A stretch of DNA of 64,000 bases from Photobacterium frigidiphilum (GTDB lineage: Bacteria; Pseudomonadota; Gammaproteobacteria; Enterobacterales; Vibrionaceae): NCBI RefSeq assembly GCF_003025615.1, contig NZ_PYMJ01000022.1:1-64000 (forward strand), in the 5' to 3' direction. The notes below the pieces were generated by a model, which saw only the letters and a list, made by a program, of their open reading frames with translations, did no database searches and was not told the origin of the DNA. Positions 38,531-48,049 of the stretch are shown piece after piece. The translations under genes were made by a program, and so were the position numbers. Each line of letters begins with the position of its first letter. The first letter of the stretch is position 1.

Positions 38531-40042
38531 TTAAAGATAACGAGAGGCCAAACCGAGAATTTCATTCTGTGTGGTATTTTTTGTTTCTACGATGCCAGCA
38601 GCACGACCATTGCTCATCACGAGTATGCGATCAGTAATACCTAAAAGTTCAGGCATTTCAGAAGAGATAATAATTATCCCTTTATTTTTATTGGCCAATT
38701 CTAATATCAGTTGATAGATTTCAAATTTCGCACCAACATCAATACCCCGCGTTGGCTCATCTAACATTAATATTTCAGGGCCAGTTAATAACCAGCGCCC
38801 AATAATGATTTTTTGCTGGTTCCCACCAGATAACGAGCCGATCATGGTTTTATGCGACGGTGTTTTCACACTCATGGCATCGATTACCCACTGAGTATCG
38901 CTTTTCATTTTTCGGTTACTAAGTAGCCCAAAGCCTTCTTTATATTGTTCAACATTCGCTACCAAAGAATTAAATGTAATATCGAGGTTGCTATAAATCC
39001 CAGTAGAGCGTCGCTCTTCTGTCACTAACGCAAAACCATTATTAATGGCTTCGTGGGCGTCTTTATTCTTTAGGTGTTTACCATGCAAAATAATATCGCC
39101 GCTGCTACGTTCACGAATACCAAATAATGTTTCTACAATATCGGTTCGTTTCGCGCCCACCAATCCAGCAATACCTAGAATTTCACCTTTGCGGAGTTCA
39201 AAGCTAACATCTTGAACAGAGGGTTGATTCAACGCCGTTAAATTCTTCACAGCTAAAATGGTTTCTTTCGGCGTATTTGTTTTTTCAGGAAATCGCTGCG
39301 TTAATTCACGTCCAACCATCATACCGATGATTTGATCCATGGTTAAACCTTCTAACGGGCGTGTATCAACCCAAACACCATCGCGTAAAATGGTAATTTC
39401 ATCGCAGATTTCAAATATTTCTTCCATCTTGTGAGAAATATAAACAATGCCACAGCCTTTCTCTTTTAGCTTTTTAATGATCTTGAATAGGTGATTAACT
39501 TCTTTTTCAGTTAATGACGATGTTGGCTCATCCATAATCACAATTTTTGCGTCATAAGAAAATGCTTTTGCAATTTCTAACATCTGCATTTGAGATACAG
39601 ATAAGGTCGCGACTTTTACATTAGGGTCGATATCAATATCGAGTTCTTCAAATACTTTTTTAGTTTCTTCATACATTTTTTTTTGATCAACAAAGAAACC
39701 TTTTGTCGGATAACGGCCAAGCCAAATATTATCCATAACGGTACGCTGCAGAACCTGATTTAGTTCTTGGTGTACCATAGAAACACCAGCTTCTAGCGCT
39801 TCTTTTGATGATGAAAAATTAATGCTTTTACCTAAGAAAACGATATCCCCTTCGTTTTTCTCATAGATCCCAAATAAGCATTTTAATAACGTCGATTTCC
39901 CTGCTCCATTCTCACCCATTAATGCATGAATAGAATGCGGGCGTACCTTCAAGTTCACTTTATCGAGAGCTTTAACCCCAGGGAACTCTTTACTTATTCC
40001 TGTCATTTCTAACAGAAATTCATTTTTATTTATTGTAGTCAT
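38531..40042 (-). CDS. mglA: Galactose/methyl galactoside ABC transporter ATP-binding protein
   Basis: A 503-residue tandem ATPase. The first half has Walker [10 protein letters not shown] and Walker [12 protein letters not shown]. The second half keeps the signature LSGGNQQK and Walker [15 protein letters not shown], but its Walker A region reads GLVGAKRTD, the degenerate form normal for carbohydrate-type (CUT2) importers. It sits between mglB and mglC. Confidence 0.95.
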   Translation of the reverse strand: MTTINKNEFLLEMTGISKEFPGVKALDKVNLKVRPHSIHALMGENGAGKSTLLKCLFGIYEKNEGDIVFLGKSINFSSSKEALEAGVSMVHQELNQVLQRTVMDNIWLGRYPTKGFFVDQKKMYEETKKVFEELDIDIDPNVKVATLSVSQMQMLEIAKAFSYDAKIVIMDEPTSSLTEKEVNHLFKIIKKLKEKGCGIVYISHKMEEIFEICDEITILRDGVWVDTRPLEGLTMDQIIGMMVGRELTQRFPEKTNTPKETILAVKNLTALNQPSVQDVSFELRKGEILGIAGLVGAKRTDIVETLFGIRERSSGDIILHGKHLKNKDAHEAINNGFALVTEERRSTGIYSNLDITFNSLVANVEQYKEGFGLLSNRKMKSDTQWVIDAMSVKTPSHKTMIGSLSGGNQQKIIIGRWLLTGPEILMLDEPTRGIDVGAKFEIYQLILELANKNKGIIIISSEMPELLGITDRILVMSNGRAAGIVETKNTTQNEILGLASRYL

Positions 40043-40066
40043 AACGGCATTAACCAGAAGGTTATA

Positions 40067-40094
40067 AAAGCGGGAAAAGAACGTCTCCCGCTTC
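40067..40094 (-). terminator. Intercistronic hairpin between mglB and mglA
   Basis: AAGCGGGA and TCCCGCTT pair around about 10 bases and are followed on the minus strand by TTAT. Such a hairpin behind a binding-protein gene usually protects the upstream mRNA and lowers downstream expression, giving more MglB than MglA and MglC. Confidence 0.65.
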
Positions 40095-40108
40095 TAGTTG
40101 GCAGAAAA

Positions 40109-41086
40109 TTAGTTTAGGTTACTTTTATCAACGCCAACGTACGGTACACGTACAACTTTATTCTCTATTTTCCAATTTGTTCCTTCACCCGCAGGAAGAC
40201 CATTTGCAAGGTTACGGGTTAATTCAAATGTTGCTTTTGCTTGATTACTTGCATCATTCAATACTGTGCCTGCCATTTGGCCAGAACGTACCATCGCTAA
40301 TGCTTCACTCAATGCATCAACACCAAATACAGGGAGCTCGGTTTTACCTGCCGCTTTCAATGATTCTACAGCACCCATTGCCATACCATCGTTGTTAGCA
40401 ATTACAACTTCAATCTTATTACCGTTAGGTCCTGAAACCCATGCGTCCATCTTATCTTTGGCCATTGCGGTATCCCACATGGCAGTATCAAGATGTAATT
40501 GTTCTGTTTTATACCCTTTTTCGTTCAATGTTTTGATTACATAACTAGAACGTGCTTCAGCATCTGGGTGTCCAGGTTCACCTTTAAGTAAAACATACTG
40601 AATAACACCATCGTTATTTAAATCCCAATTGGCATTTTCTGACCACTGCTTAGCAATCAGTTCGCCTTGAATAATGCCTGACTCTTTTGAATCTGTTCCG
40701 ACATAATATGCTTTGTCGTAACTTGCTAATGCAGCCGCTGATGGTTCTTTGTTATAAAAAACAATTGGCACATCATCCATTTTTGCTTTTTTAATAATCA
40801 CGGGCGCCGCCGCAGGATCTACCAAGTTTATTGCAAGGGCTTGTACACCACGCGCAAGCATAATGTCGATCTGATCATTTTGCATTGATTGGCTATTTTG
40901 CGAGTCATTCATTAACAAACGAACATCTTTGTCTTCATCTGCAACTTTCACGATAGCTTGACGAACAACGGCCATAAAGTTGTCATCATATTTGTAAACC
41001 GTAAAACCAAGCGTCGTTTCAGCAAGTGCGCTAGTACCGAAAGACATTCCAGCACATAGAGTAGCGAGTATAGTCAGTTTTTTCAT
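40109..41086 (-). CDS. mglB: Galactose/glucose-binding periplasmic protein
   Basis: A 325-residue periplasmic binding protein with a signal peptide (cleavage after SALA, about residue 22). Features of the galactose-binding family include [36 protein letters not shown] and [12 protein letters not shown]. It delivers galactose to MglAC and in enterobacteria also presents it to a chemoreceptor. AGGA is 8 bases before the ATG. It is the first gene of the mgl operon; a GalR-type operator lies upstream. Confidence 0.94.
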   Translation of the reverse strand: MKKLTILATLCAGMSFGTSALAETTLGFTVYKYDDNFMAVVRQAIVKVADEDKDVRLLMNDSQNSQSMQNDQIDIMLARGVQALAINLVDPAAAPVIIKKAKMDDVPIVFYNKEPSAAALASYDKAYYVGTDSKESGIIQGELIAKQWSENANWDLNNDGVIQYVLLKGEPGHPDAEARSSYVIKTLNEKGYKTEQLHLDTAMWDTAMAKDKMDAWVSGPNGNKIEVVIANNDGMAMGAVESLKAAGKTELPVFGVDALSEALAMVRSGQMAGTVLNDASNQAKATFELTRNLANGLPAGEGTNWKIENKVVRVPYVGVDKSNLN

Positions 41087-41224
41087 CGAACTAATCCTGT
41101 CAATTATTATAGTTATACTGCTTTTGTAGGGAGAGGTTCGAGCAATATCCTCTGCTCGATTGACCTTTCTAAGCGAAGTCTACATTGATTGGAATTAGGT
41201 TTAACGTGATCGATACGGTGTTAA

Positions 41225-41238
41225 TGTAAACGTTTCCC
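41225..41238. promoter_or_regulatory. Candidate GalR/GalS-type operator of mglBAC
   Basis: TGTAAACGTTTCCC is a near-palindrome centred on AACGTT, similar to the LacI-family galactose operator (GTGNAANCGNTTNCAC). It is about 140 bases upstream of mglB. A related but weaker sequence, TGTAAACGTAACCA, lies at 41664-41677. No regulator gene of this type is in the window. The rest of the 833-base gap between mglB and the thioesterase gene is AT-rich with no gene seen. Confidence 0.6.
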
Positions 41239-41919
41239 CAGTGTAACAATAGTTACAACTGCGTAATGTTGGTTAGTTTTACCAACTTTGTAACCGATTA
41301 ATATTCATACACCTATAAATTGCCAATTAGAATAGAATTAATAAATTTATTCCCAGTAATCATAATGATAGACTTATAATTCATATAGACAAAATGCATT
41401 CACACCACAAATAACACCGCTGTTTTTCATAAAAAAACGTGGCTACTTTACAAAAAATAAGCATTACAAACAATTTAATTGATTACTCTATCATAAAGAA
41501 AAAATCACCTTTAAAACCCATGATTTTATTGAATATTAATAAATTTAATTTCCCTTCTTCTTATTAAAAAAGCACATATGACAAAATGTAAAATTTGTGA
41601 CACAACTATCAATGCTGTAACACCCAGTAGATACAACCCTTTGAAAACCTTTTATATAAACATTGTAAACGTAACCACTTTCACTAATAAATCATGAATT
41701 TATCCCTCCCCCCCAGTGGAACCGCACCTTGTTACATTGAAGTTACAATCCAAGTAAAGTAAAGGCTACCGTGGCTATTTATTCCAGAAAATAGCCACTA
41801 AGCGCTTGATCTATCAGATTTGTAAAGGTGTAATAGCAAAACAAATAATTAACACTACTAATACATCTGTTTTTACATAAAATTAAATCGTATCTCTTTA
41901 AGCTCTGAGGAATAGTTGT

Positions 41920-42405
41920 ATGAAAGGTGGACAGCGTGATGTAACACTCCGTTTTTTAGCAGAACCGAGTGACGTTAACTTTGGTGGTAAAGTCCATGGC
42001 GGGGCGGTAATGAAATGGATCGATTTAGCTGCTTATGCCTGCTCTGCCGGATGGAGTGCTAAATACTGTATTACTGCTTATGCTGGTGGGATTCGTTTTG
42101 TCGCCCCTATTCAAGTAGGTAACCTTGTCGAAGTCAGTGCCAAGGTTATTTATACAGGGCGATCTTCAATGCATATTGCGATAGATGTACAAGCAAGCGA
42201 TCCTAAACTATTAGAACGCCGTCTAACTACGCATTGTATTGTCATTATGGTTGCTGTTGATGAAGACGGTAAATCAACGCCTATTCCAGAATGGATTCCA
42301 CAGACCCCTGAAGATATTGAATTACGTGATTCAGCCATTAAATTAATGAATATGCGTAAAGAAATCGGGGAAGAAATGGAAGCACATGTAAAGTATTTAA
42401 AATGA
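41920..42405 (+). CDS. Acyl-CoA thioesterase, hotdog fold
   Basis: A 161-residue protein of the cytosolic acyl-CoA hydrolase (YciA/BACH-like) family, with the motif NFGGKVHGGAVMKWIDLAAY (residues 21-40) of the hotdog active-site region and IRFVAPIQVGNLVEVSAKV on the central strand. It cleaves acyl-CoA to free acid and CoA. It has its own promoter region and no operon partner. Confidence 0.88.
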   Translation: MKGGQRDVTLRFLAEPSDVNFGGKVHGGAVMKWIDLAAYACSAGWSAKYCITAYAGGIRFVAPIQVGNLVEVSAKVIYTGRSSMHIAIDVQASDPKLLERRLTTHCIVIMVAVDEDGKSTPIPEWIPQTPEDIELRDSAIKLMNMRKEIGEEMEAHVKYLK

Positions 42406-42566
42406 ATTAAAAAATGAATTAAAAAATGAATTTTGACGCCACTTTAGTATGGTGTTTAAAGGTAATCAGCAAGCCTCTTCATCATGATAAAATAAAGAGG
42501 TTTACTGAATACAAACTTGGGGGTTTTTACTACATCAGTAGACCGAAGTCTATTCTCACAACAAAC

Positions 42567-42594
42567 AAAAAAGGCCCGATAATCGGACCTTTTC
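42567..42594 (-). terminator. Terminator after uxuA
   Basis: AAAAGGTCCGAT and ATCGGGCCTTTTTT pair with one mismatch (T/G) on the minus strand, 18 bases after the uxuA stop. It can also stop the thioesterase transcript from the other side. Confidence 0.85.
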
Positions 42595-42611
42595 TAAAAT
42601 TTATTTTATTT

Positions 42612-43796
42612 TCACTTTGTAAAGAATGCGCGCTTTAATGCCATTTCCAAACCTCGCACTTCAGCAAGGCCTTTTAAGCGACCTATAGCCGAGTAACCAG
42701 GGTTCGTTTTTTTGTTCAAATCATCTAACATCTGATGACCGTGATCTGGTCGCATTGGTATTAACCGTACATCACCAGCTTCATCACGGCGCTGTTCTTC
42801 TTTCAGAATTTCCATCACTACGTTATACATATCAACATCACCATCAAGGTGTGCAGCTTCATGGAAACTAAGCTGATTGTCTTCACGTTGAGTCGAACGC
42901 AAATGAGTGAAATAAATACGATCACCGTGTTGTCTAATCATATTCACTAAATCATTATCACCACGTACACCATACGAACCAGTGCACATTGTAATACCAT
43001 TCATTTGGCTTGGTACTTCAGTTGTTAGCCAATCAATATCTTCAATCGTTGAAACGACACGAGGTAGGCCTAAAATTGGGCGTGGTGGATCATCTGGATG
43101 TACTGCCATTTTTAAACCGTTAGCATCACAGATTGGCATTAATTCTTTTAGAAAGTACACCATATGATCACGAAGTTTATCTTTCGTTATACCATCGTAA
43201 CGATCTAGTTGGGCTTGGAATTCTTGTAATGTATAGCCTTCTTCTGCGCCAGGTAACCCTGCAATAATATTACCCGTCAGTTTAGCAATTTCGGCATCAG
43301 ACATATTATCAAAATAGATTTTAGCTTGTGCTTGTTCTTCATCAGAATAAGCATCTTCGGAATTTGGGCGTTTTAAAATATGTAATTCAAAAGCGGCAAA
43401 TGCAATTTGGTCAAACCGTAATGCTTTAGAGCCATCTTCCATTTCAAATTCAAGATCAGTACGTGTCCAATCTAGAACAGGCATAAAGTTATAACAGATA
43501 GTATCAATGCCGCATTCAGCTAAGTTGCGTAATGTTTGTTTATAGTTATCAATCCACAACTGGTAATTACCCGTTTGAGTTTTGATCTCTTCGTGTACCG
43601 GAACACTCTCAACCACTGACCATGTAAGGCCTTTATCTTCGATTAAAGCCTTACGAATAAGAATTTCTTCTTTCGTCCACACTTCTCCGTTGGGAATATG
43701 GTGTAACGCGTTCACAATGCCCGTCGCTCCCGCCTGACGAATATCGTTTAGAGAAACTGGGTCATTAGGACCATACCAGCGCCAAGTTTGTTCCAT
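42612..43796 (-). CDS. uxuA: D-mannonate dehydratase
   Basis: This enzyme dehydrates D-mannonate to 2-keto-3-deoxygluconate (KDG). The 394 residues from the ATG at 43796 equal the length of E. coli UxuA, and the protein opens with [20 protein letters not shown], a family hallmark. Metal-site sequences such as [21 protein letters not shown] and MRPDHGHQM are present. AGGTGA precedes the start; three codons of extension upstream are not needed. It is transcribed in the same direction as the regulator gene behind it but separated by a hairpin. Confidence 0.96.
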   Translation of the reverse strand: MEQTWRWYGPNDPVSLNDIRQAGATGIVNALHHIPNGEVWTKEEILIRKALIEDKGLTWSVVESVPVHEEIKTQTGNYQLWIDNYKQTLRNLAECGIDTICYNFMPVLDWTRTDLEFEMEDGSKALRFDQIAFAAFELHILKRPNSEDAYSDEEQAQAKIYFDNMSDAEIAKLTGNIIAGLPGAEEGYTLQEFQAQLDRYDGITKDKLRDHMVYFLKELMPICDANGLKMAVHPDDPPRPILGLPRVVSTIEDIDWLTTEVPSQMNGITMCTGSYGVRGDNDLVNMIRQHGDRIYFTHLRSTQREDNQLSFHEAAHLDGDVDMYNVVMEILKEEQRRDEAGDVRLIPMRPDHGHQMLDDLNKKTNPGYSAIGRLKGLAEVRGLEMALKRAFFTK

Positions 43797-43901
43797 GACA
43801 ATCACCTTTTACAGACACACTTAACCCGCTCGATAATTATTGACGAGTAAAGTATTTAAGAATTCTAATTAACTGTCACTTAGAAGTAGCAGTTCTAAAT
43901 A

Positions 43902-43925
43902 AAGACCAACAAGGACATTGGTCTT
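43902..43925 (-). terminator. Hairpin between regulator gene and uxuA
   Basis: AAGACCAA and TTGGTCTT pair around 8 bases, followed on the minus strand by TATTT. It may end the regulator transcript. The arms resemble half-sites of the local operator but in inverted order. Confidence 0.5.
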
Positions 43926-43957
43926 ATTTGTCGATGCCTTATATTAAGGACTCGATT

Positions 43958-44746
43958 TTATTTATCGTCCCCAAGAAGGACAACAGGGTTTGAGCTAAAT
44001 AAATACCCATCAAAATTAGGATCGTCGATATCAGATAACTCAAGTAATCGTTGTTTTACATTTTCAAGGTGTTGCCACATGGCATTTTTGGCTGCAATAG
44101 GATCTTTCCGCTGCATTGCAGAAAGAATCTTTGCGTGATCGCCTAGCCACTCTTCGCGATAAGCCTGATCATTAATGCGAGAATGAAGCTTTTTCCACAT
44201 TGGGCTTTGCTCACGTCGCGCCCAAGAATGTTTAAGCATATCCACCAGCACAGAATTCTGAGTTGCTTCAGCAATGCAAAGGTGGAATTGTTCATCACCG
44301 TTACAATTTTCAGATTCACTGGCGATTTCATTACGCTCAAGCTCAAGTGCGACTCGCATTTTCACAATATCGCTCGGTGTTACTTGAATCGCGGCAAACT
44401 CAGCAATGTTACTTTCTAGTAACTGTCTGGCTTGCAACATTTCAAATGGGCCGGCTTCATCACTAATCACATTTTCGTGGCTACTCGTTTCACTCGGAAT
44501 ATTAAGAACATATACCCCCGACCCCTTTTTAACTTCAACTAAATTTTCAAGTTCAAGCATAATGATGGCTTCGCGCACCACTGTACGACTCACATCTAAC
44601 CTTTCGGCGATGTCACGTTCAGGTGGCAGGCGGTCACCCACACTATACTGACCGCTCATTAATTCTTGTCTCAGTACCAACCCTAATTCTTGATAAGGTC
44701 TTTTTGCTTCAAAAGGCATCATATTGATATTGTCACTATATTCCAT
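43958..44746 (-). CDS. GntR-family (FadR subfamily) regulator, UxuR/ExuR-like
   Basis: A 262-residue regulator with an N-terminal GntR winged helix (about residues 16-80: DRLPPERDIAERLDVSRTVVREAI) and an all-helical FCD domain with metal-site histidines (residues around 150-225, including FHLCIAEATQN and WLGDHAKIL). FadR-type regulators of this build control hexuronate genes in E. coli (UxuR, ExuR). An operator-like TTGGTCAACC lies 34 bases upstream, suggesting autoregulation. It likely responds to a hexuronate or an intermediate. Confidence 0.87.
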   Translation of the reverse strand: MEYSDNINMMPFEAKRPYQELGLVLRQELMSGQYSVGDRLPPERDIAERLDVSRTVVREAIIMLELENLVEVKKGSGVYVLNIPSETSSHENVISDEAGPFEMLQARQLLESNIAEFAAIQVTPSDIVKMRVALELERNEIASESENCNGDEQFHLCIAEATQNSVLVDMLKHSWARREQSPMWKKLHSRINDQAYREEWLGDHAKILSAMQRKDPIAAKNAMWQHLENVKQRLLELSDIDDPNFDGYLFSSNPVVLLGDDK

Positions 44747-44777
44747 TGCACTCTACGCCATGATAAAGACCTGAACA

Positions 44778-44791
44778 AATTGGTCAACCTC
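44778..44791. promoter_or_regulatory. Candidate hexuronate-regulon operator before the gntR gene
   Basis: AATTGGTCAACCTC matches the TTGGTNNACCAA palindrome seen at five other sites nearby, with two mismatches in the right arm. Confidence 0.55.
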
Positions 44792-44847
44792 TTTATGGTA
44801 AAGAGTAGCAACACCTTGTTATTTTTCACTAATAACTAATCTGTCAA

Positions 44848-45831
44848 TTATTGAACAGCTCTAATACGCTCAACAATTTCAGCTAGATCTGGGTTTGTTT
44901 CATCTAAAGCGTCATACATTGGTTGAACGGCCTCAACGAAAGCAGTTTTGTTTGGCGTAATAAATTTCACACCTAACTTTTCAGCATTCGCACGTTCTTT
45001 CGCTTCTGATTCAGCCCAGAGCTTTTTCATTAGCTCCATAGAATGATTAGCTGCCGTTTTAAGTGCAGCACGGTTTTCTTCAGACAAGCCGTCGTACGCT
45101 TTGTTAGAGATAACCAATACATCCGGTACCATTGTGTGTTCATCCAAGCTGAAGTATTTAGAGACTTCACCATGACGACTTAAGCTAAATGAAGGAATAT
45201 TATTTTCTGCAGCATCAACCACACCTTGTTGTAGAGCGGTATACAACTCACCGTAAGCTAAAGGTGTCGCATTACCACCCAACGCTTGAACCATACTGAT
45301 TGCAGAAGGGCTTGGTTGTACACGGATTTTTAAGCCTTTAAGGTCTTCCGGTGTGTTAATAGGCTTAGACGTATAGAAGCTACGTGCACCAGCATCGTAA
45401 TACGTTACGCCAATGAAACCACTATCATGAGAAGACGCTAAAATTTCTTCACCAACCGCACCTTCTTGTACATTGTAGTAGTGTGCTTTATCACGGAATA
45501 AGTACGGTAAGTTAAATGCCGCATAAGCTGGTGCAAATGCTTCTAATTCAGCCGCATTTGTTTTAACCATATCAAGCGCGCCATTTTGCATTAGCTCCAT
45601 TGACTCACGTTGCGTACCTAATTGTGCATCAGGGTAGATACGAATACGCACTTCACCATTAGTCAGCTCACGTACTTCTTTTGCCATTGAATCCATAGCT
45701 TGGTGAACGGCATGGTCACGTGGGTGGTTATGGCTCAGCTTAAATGTAGTTGCAGCAAAAGCAGAAGCTGAAGCACCAATTGTTAGCGCAGTACCGATTA
45801 GAGCTGTTAGTACACTTTTACGTATCATCAT
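44848..45831 (-). CDS. TRAP transporter substrate-binding protein, DctP type
   Basis: A 327-residue periplasmic binding protein. The ATG at 45831 has GGAG eight bases upstream; the signal peptide is cleaved near SAFA (about residue 27). The DctP family block with the ligand-binding Arg is seen in GLKIRVQPSPSAISMVQALGG, and GELYTALQQGVVDAAENNIPS follows. It is divergent from the dctQM genes, with operator palindromes between. Its neighbours argue for a hexuronate such as glucuronate as substrate. Confidence 0.9.
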   Translation of the reverse strand: MMIRKSVLTALIGTALTIGASASAFAATTFKLSHNHPRDHAVHQAMDSMAKEVRELTNGEVRIRIYPDAQLGTQRESMELMQNGALDMVKTNAAELEAFAPAYAAFNLPYLFRDKAHYYNVQEGAVGEEILASSHDSGFIGVTYYDAGARSFYTSKPINTPEDLKGLKIRVQPSPSAISMVQALGGNATPLAYGELYTALQQGVVDAAENNIPSFSLSRHGEVSKYFSLDEHTMVPDVLVISNKAYDGLSEENRAALKTAANHSMELMKKLWAESEAKERANAEKLGVKFITPNKTAFVEAVQPMYDALDETNPDLAEIVERIRAVQ

Positions 45832-45930
45832 TATTATATCTCCGTGAGATTGGTTGTCCATTTCGTAGGGTATATTGGAATACGGGACCAATATTGGCGT
45901 TAAACACGTATGTCGTCAAAACAAAAATAC

Positions 45931-45945
45931 CAATTGGTTGACCTA
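45931..45945. promoter_or_regulatory. Candidate hexuronate-regulon operator, dctP side
   Basis: CAATTGGTTGACCTA carries the left arm and centre of the shared palindrome; the right arm is imperfect. It is about 100 bases upstream of dctP. Confidence 0.55.
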
Positions 45946-45965
45946 TATCACAATAACAACCCCTG

Positions 45966-45981
45966 AATTGGTCAACCAATT
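45966..45981. promoter_or_regulatory. Candidate hexuronate-regulon operator, dctP/dctQ intergenic
   Basis: AATTGGTCAACCAATT is palindromic over both 7-base arms and is the best site in the window. Confidence 0.75.
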
Positions 45982-46079
45982 GAATTGTGAGGCAGCTCAC
46001 ATGACATTTATTAACCATTACCTATAATCCCCACTAGAAACGAGTGTGTAAAAATAATATTGATTAATACTTCCTTACA

Positions 46080-46091
46080 TTGGTTAACCAA
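46080..46091. promoter_or_regulatory. Candidate hexuronate-regulon operator before dctQ
   Basis: TTGGTTAACCAA is a perfect 12-base palindrome 40 bases upstream of the dctQ start, placed where a bound repressor would block transcription. Confidence 0.75.
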
Positions 46092-46130
46092 AAATTAATT
46101 TACAGACTCCCACACACTAAGGAATTAAAG

Positions 46131-46640
46131 ATGAATAAATTGGTTGGTTATATAAATAGAGGGTTAGCCACATTTACTGTATCTCTCTCTACCTTCCTCG
46201 TTTTCTGTGTCATCTGGCAGGTGATCTCGCGGTATGTTATTGGCAAACCAAGCACCATCACGGATGAATTAGCACGCTATCTATTTATGTGGGTTGCGCT
46301 TGTTGGTGCAGCTTATACAACAGGTCAAAAACGTCATCTTGCTATCGATTTGTTAACAATGAAATTAACAGGCAAACGAAAACTAATTAACGAAATCTTT
46401 ATTCAAGCCGCCATTGCTGTTTTTGCCTTTATTGTATTGATCTACGGTGGCACTAACCTCGCACTTAAAACATTAGCTACTGGGCAGGTTACACCAGCGC
46501 TGGGTTGGGAAATGGGCTACATCTATTTCTGCTTACCCTTGAGCGGGGCATTAATGATTTTTTACTCTTTTGTTTTCGGCTTAGAAAAAGCAAAACAACT
46601 GATATCTGGTGAAGCCCAAGTAACCGCAGATCCTCAATAA
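46131..46640 (+). CDS. TRAP transporter small permease, DctQ type
   Basis: A 169-residue protein with four membrane helices (about 14-36, 48-66, 89-110, 132-152) and the DctQ-type block ITDELARYLFMWVALVGAAY. The start at 46131 has AAGGA; the longer frame from 46080 runs through the operator and is unlikely. It is followed by dctM after 25 bases. Confidence 0.9.
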   Translation: MNKLVGYINRGLATFTVSLSTFLVFCVIWQVISRYVIGKPSTITDELARYLFMWVALVGAAYTTGQKRHLAIDLLTMKLTGKRKLINEIFIQAAIAVFAFIVLIYGGTNLALKTLATGQVTPALGWEMGYIYFCLPLSGALMIFYSFVFGLEKAKQLISGEAQVTADPQ

Positions 46641-46665
46641 AACTAATTAAAAAAGGAATTCCATC

Positions 46666-47967
46666 ATGGAATGGCAAGTCATTCTTACTCTATTTGGTAG
46701 CTTTGCGGTTCTCTTAACGTTAGGGATCCCAGTTTCATTTGCTATTGGGCTGTCTTCTTTAGCAACCATTATGCTGAGCCTGCCACTTGAACCTGCAATA
46801 GCCGTAGTAGCACAGCGTATGGCGGCAGGTCTTGATAACTTTGCACTGCTTGCAATCCCGTTCTTTATTTTGGCGGGTAATATTATGAACCAAGGCGGTA
46901 TTGCGATTCGCCTTATTAATTTTGCAAAAGTATTAGGTGGTCGTCTTCCTGGTTCTCTAGCGCATGTAAACATCATGGCAAATATGATGTTTGGATCAAT
47001 TTCAGGTTCAGCGGTAGCCTCTGCGGCAGCCGTTGGCGGTACGATGTCTCCTTTACAAAAGAAAGATGGCTATGATGAGCATTTCTCTGCAGCGGTCAAT
47101 ATTACATCTTGCCCTACTGGTTTATTGATTCCACCGAGTAATACCTTAATAGTATTCTCACTTGTTTCTGGTGGTACATCGATTGCGGCACTATTTCTAG
47201 CGGGTTACATTCCGGGCCTGATCATGGGCTTGAGCTTGATGTGTGTTGCAGGCTTTATTGCCAAGCGCCGTGGCTACCCTATTGCGCCTAAGCCAAGTCT
47301 GGCAGAAGTGTGGGATACATTATTAAGAGCGTTACCTTCTTTAATGCTTATCGTCATTATTATGGGCGGTATTATTGGCGGTATCTTCACCGCAACCGAA
47401 GCATCGGCTATTGCAGTGGTATATACCTTTATACTTGCCGTAATTGTTTACCGTGAAGTTAAAATAAAGCAGCTTCCAGCCATCATCTTAGAATCAGCAG
47501 TGACAACCTCAATTGTTCTACTGTTAGTGGGTGCATCAATGGGCATGTCGTGGGCAATGGCTAACGCCGATATCCCTTACATGATTGCCGACGCATTACT
47601 GGCTGTTTCTGATAATCCACTCGTTGTCTTATTAATTATCAACCTTATTTTATTAATTGTTGGTATCTTCATGGACATGACACCAGCAGTACTGATCTTC
47701 ACTCCTATCTTCTTACCTATCGTATTAGATTTAGGCATTGATCCTGTGCACTTCGGTATCATGATGACGTTTAACCTTGCTATTGGTATTTGTACTCCGC
47801 CTGTAGGCAGTGCGTTATTCATTGGTTGTTCAGTTGCAAATGTATCGATTGATAAGATCATCAAACCATTATTACCTTTCTATGCGGCACTGGTTATTGC
47901 GCTAATGGCTGTAACCTTTATTCCTCAATTGAGCCTATTCCTACCTGGTTTAGTTTTAGGTTACTAA
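46666..47967 (+). CDS. TRAP transporter large permease, DctM type
   Basis: A 433-residue protein with about 12 membrane helices. Family hallmarks are IPFFILAGNIMNQGGIA near residue 64, GSISGSAVASAAAVGG and GICTPPVGSALF near the C terminus. It forms the sodium-coupled pore of the TRAP system with the DctQ-like subunit and the divergent DctP. AAAGGA precedes the ATG. Confidence 0.93.
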   Translation: MEWQVILTLFGSFAVLLTLGIPVSFAIGLSSLATIMLSLPLEPAIAVVAQRMAAGLDNFALLAIPFFILAGNIMNQGGIAIRLINFAKVLGGRLPGSLAHVNIMANMMFGSISGSAVASAAAVGGTMSPLQKKDGYDEHFSAAVNITSCPTGLLIPPSNTLIVFSLVSGGTSIAALFLAGYIPGLIMGLSLMCVAGFIAKRRGYPIAPKPSLAEVWDTLLRALPSLMLIVIIMGGIIGGIFTATEASAIAVVYTFILAVIVYREVKIKQLPAIILESAVTTSIVLLLVGASMGMSWAMANADIPYMIADALLAVSDNPLVVLLIINLILLIVGIFMDMTPAVLIFTPIFLPIVLDLGIDPVHFGIMMTFNLAIGICTPPVGSALFIGCSVANVSIDKIIKPLLPFYAALVIALMAVTFIPQLSLFLPGLVLGY

Positions 47968-48004
47968 GCAATTATCAATTCACTAGAACGTCTCAATTAA
48001 TATA

Positions 48005-48033
48005 TTTCTCATCGGTAATAAACCGGTGAGAAA
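48005..48033 (+). other. Intercistronic hairpin between dctM and uxuB
   Basis: TTTCTCATCGGT and ACCGGTGAGAAA pair with one T-G pair around AATAA, ending 7 bases before the uxuB ribosome site. There is no T run, so it more likely affects mRNA stability or uxuB translation than termination. Confidence 0.55.
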
Positions 48034-48049
48034 ATAAAGGAAATACAAC

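Noticed and set aside
41590-41615. CRP-like site (TGTGACACAACTATCA) in the mglB upstream region
   Set aside because: Only the left half matches well; the right half has too many changes to call it.
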